Shown: in pieces, positions 63,535-64,000 of the stretch
How the letters are laid out: each line of letters opens with the position of its first letter
Position numbering within the stretch: position 1 is the first letter of the stretch
Source: MGIIb-O2 sp002494975
GTDB lineage: Archaea > Thermoplasmatota > Poseidoniia > Poseidoniales > Thalassarchaeaceae
Direction of reading: 5' to 3'
DNA length: 64,000 nt
Assembly: GCA_028355015.1 (NCBI GenBank)
Contig: JAOMRN010000003.1
Coordinates: 1-64,000 of the forward strand
Program-made: the position numbers and the translations under genes
Notes under the pieces: model-generated
Seen by the model: the letters and a program-made list of their open reading frames with translations, nothing else
Database searches by the model: none
What the model was told of the DNA's origin: nothing

Positions 63535-64000
63535 ATGGGTTCCTCAGAAGGATATGCTGATAGCGGCCATATTATGGCAGTTGAATTTGATAAAAAGATA
63601 ATTATTTACTGGTGGTTAGTAGCAAATATGACTTTACTTTCTACTATCATAGGCATAGTAGTAATGATTTTTTGGGTACCATTTGGATGGTTGATTCATA
63701 AGAAACAGTATGAGCACATGTCTGCGGCTTTGACCGACCGTTCCGTCAATATGAGGATGGGTTGGTTGTTCAAGAAACAGCAAAATATCCCATTAGATAA
63801 ATTAACTGATGTATCAATACACGAGGGTCCTATCCTGAATGCATTCGGAGTTGTCAGAATGCAATTCGAGACAGCGGGAGCCGCTCCATTTATCTTGACT
63901 GGTGTAAAAAACTCAGAGCAATTTCGTGACCTTGTACTTAGGCAAAGGGACTCTTTAGTTTCCAATCCTCAACACGCTGGCCCCTCAATTAGTTCGAACG
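63535..64000 (+). CDS. Bacterial PH-like (bPH2/YdbS) membrane protein, N-terminal part (truncated by window edge)
   Basis: No stop codon is reached before the window ends. The visible 155 residues include two hydrophobic segments (about 20-55, IIIYWWLVANMTLLSTIIG and GIVVMIFWVPFGWLI) and the bPH2 domain from about 75: VNMRMGWLFKKQQNIPLDKL and SIHEGPILNAFGVVRMQFE. YdbS-like proteins are membrane proteins of unknown detail. ATG 63535 or ATG 63574 could be the start. It lies 30 bp downstream of nadE. Confidence 0.75.
   Translation, partial: MGSSEGYADSGHIMAVEFDKKIIIYWWLVANMTLLSTIIGIVVMIFWVPFGWLIHKKQYEHMSAALTDRSVNMRMGWLFKKQQNIPLDKLTDVSIHEGPILNAFGVVRMQFETAGAAPFILTGVKNSEQFRDLVLRQRDSLVSNPQHAGPSISSN

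Overview
The window reads as a piece of an AT-rich archaeal chromosome, most likely a marine Thermoplasmatota-type euryarchaeon (Marine Group II/III, Poseidoniales-like). The archaeal signature comes from the genes: a TATA-binding protein, archaeal SepF, mevalonate kinase, the alternative early shikimate pathway (ADTH synthase plus dehydroquinate synthase II), a GHMP-type shikimate kinase, the archaeal FAD synthetase RibL and a bacterio-opsin-activator type HTH regulator. Several metabolic genes look bacterial (riboflavin synthase alpha type, PolX, a FadF-like oxidoreductase), as is common in these planktonic heterotrophs. Placement is by gene content only. I saw no rRNA, tRNA, CRISPR array, transposase or integrase. 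Genes are tightly packed, the longest gap is 266 bp, and many starts carry a Shine-Dalgarno (SD) site of the GGTGA/GAGGG type.

Layout. 1-5.5 kb (+): the end of an FtsX-like permease, exonuclease III and a four-gene aromatic amino acid operon ending in chorismate synthase. 5.5-10.4 kb (-): a DUF4350 / MoxR ATPase / DUF58 / membrane protein operon. 10.6-21.4 kb (-): a tightly packed same-strand block with a three-subunit molybdenum hydroxylase resembling 4-hydroxybenzoyl-CoA reductase, its XdhC and MocA-like maturation factors, an HTH_10 regulator, two subtilases and a secreted protein. 21.4-28.9 kb (-): acyl-CoA dehydrogenase, a Ca2+/Na+ exchanger, a fused E1 alpha/beta 2-oxoacid dehydrogenase with an N-terminal zinc ribbon, a 266-bp gap with a repeated 8-bp element, a MoeB/ThiF-rhodanese protein and thioredoxin reductase. 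29.0-31.2 kb (-): the riboflavin/FAD operon ribB-ribL-ribE-ribH.

31.3-45.2 kb is mixed: a sugar kinase, an AmpG-like transporter fused to a secreted domain, glutaredoxin, an esterase, a lipoprotein, membrane pyrophosphatase, a glutamine amidotransferase, a NifU-like protein, PolX, endonuclease III, peroxiredoxin and a flavin reductase-like protein. 45.2-51.0 kb (-): SepF directly downstream of a 1157-residue PKD-domain membrane protein, then a TATA-binding protein with an unusual insertion, and mevalonate kinase. 51.1-64 kb: a FadF-like Fe-S oxidoreductase, tandem peptidase C26 amidotransferases, CysRS, an Asp-box lipoprotein, a voltage-gated channel, IleRS, an HMA-DUF4396 membrane protein, NAD synthetase and a truncated PH-domain protein.

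Together the genes suggest an aerobic or microaerophilic heterotroph that uses proteins, fatty acids and perhaps aromatic or other azaheterocyclic compounds, with acyl-CoA dehydrogenase electrons plausibly reaching quinone through the FadF-like protein. The points most worth a second look are the TBP insertion inside the second repeat, the molybdenum-hydroxylase/subtilase block, the SepF-PKD pair with a hairpin over the PKD start codon, and the TGTGGTAT array.
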